Assembly (NCBI RefSeq): GCF_002272245.1
Contig: NZ_NPDD01000021.1
Span: forward strand, 18,530 to 82,529
Length of the DNA stretch: 64,000 nt
Reading direction: 5' to 3'
Origin: Bacillus sp. 7884-1
GTDB taxonomy: Bacteria; Bacillota; Bacilli; Bacillales; Cytobacillaceae
Every line of letters begins with the position of its first letter. The first letter of the stretch is position 1. A program made the position numbers and the translations under genes. The notes under the pieces were generated by a model. The model was given only the letters and a program-made list of their open reading frames with translations, ran no database searches and was not told the DNA's origin. Below are positions 63,718 through 64,000 of this stretch, in pieces.

Positions 63718-64000
63718 CTATTAATACCTACTTTCAATATAAAAATAAGTATGTCGATGAATTATATTCGTTCCGGCAAGGAAATATTATGCTTTACAAT
63801 GTTCTAGAACTGTTCGCAAGCCAGTCATATATCAAGTTTTATTTGGGGGCTTATTTCAATTATGAAATAATTTCAACCGTTTATCGTTACATTTATCATT
63901 GGTTTTTTACATTTCCGGTCTATTCATTACTGTTCCCAATAAAAATTGTACTAAACGGGAATGAATAGCTGCTATTCGTTACCGCTTTCGTTAAAAGTGA

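Noticed and set aside
1..64000. Prophage or mobile element as the source of the island
   Set aside because: No integrase, transposase, terminal repeat or tRNA insertion was seen; the peptidase_G2 domain alone is not enough.

Overview
The window looks like chromosomal DNA of a low-GC, endospore-forming member of the Bacillaceae (Bacillus/Neobacillus type). Supporting signs are strong GGAGG ribosome binding sites, many TTG and GTG starts, many intrinsic terminators, an ilvA T-box leader, an OpuA-type glycine betaine transporter beside a GbsR-type regulator, a bacillopeptidase F relative, a CgeB-like glycosyltransferase and several putative spore coat or exosporium proteins. I saw no tRNA, rRNA, CRISPR array or intact insertion sequence.

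Layout. Positions 1-9900 hold housekeeping and accessory metabolism: a cytochrome c lipoprotein (cut by the left edge), an acyl-CoA synthetase, an esterase, a secreted subtilase, the betaine ABC transporter (ATPase, permease, binding protein) with a divergent GbsR-like regulator, and a flavin reductase. Positions 10250-52150 form a long spore-surface and glycan island. It contains SPOCS-like proteins, a SPOR-domain amidase, a fused ATP sulfurylase/APS kinase (PAPS synthesis), a long coiled-coil protein overlapping a JAMM peptidase, seven glycosyltransferases, two methyltransferase-type proteins, three distinct sulfotransferases, two DUF1796 proteins, a Hep_Hag/peptidase_G2 surface protein, an Arg/Gln/Pro tandem-repeat protein, an operon for a UDP-deoxy-HexNAc sugar, and a dTDP-rhamnose set (rmlC-rmlD-rmlB, then rmlA). 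It ends near a TauE/SafE permease. Positions 52150-64000 return to general metabolism: an amidohydrolase, T-box controlled threonine deaminase, a frameshifted bacillopeptidase F, a gamma carbonic anhydrase and an Old Yellow Enzyme with a leader-peptide attenuator.

How the genes may work together. Several island genes are preceded by sequences resembling the sigma-K consensus (AC, 16-17 bases, CATANNNTA), as expected for late mother-cell genes. The simplest reading is that the island makes, decorates and anchors glycans on the spore surface. The rml and UDP-HexNAc enzymes would supply activated sugars, the GT4/GT2/CgeB enzymes would polymerise them, and the PAPS synthetase with three sulfotransferases could sulfate them. 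The sulfated-spore-glycan idea is inference from gene content and has not been demonstrated here.
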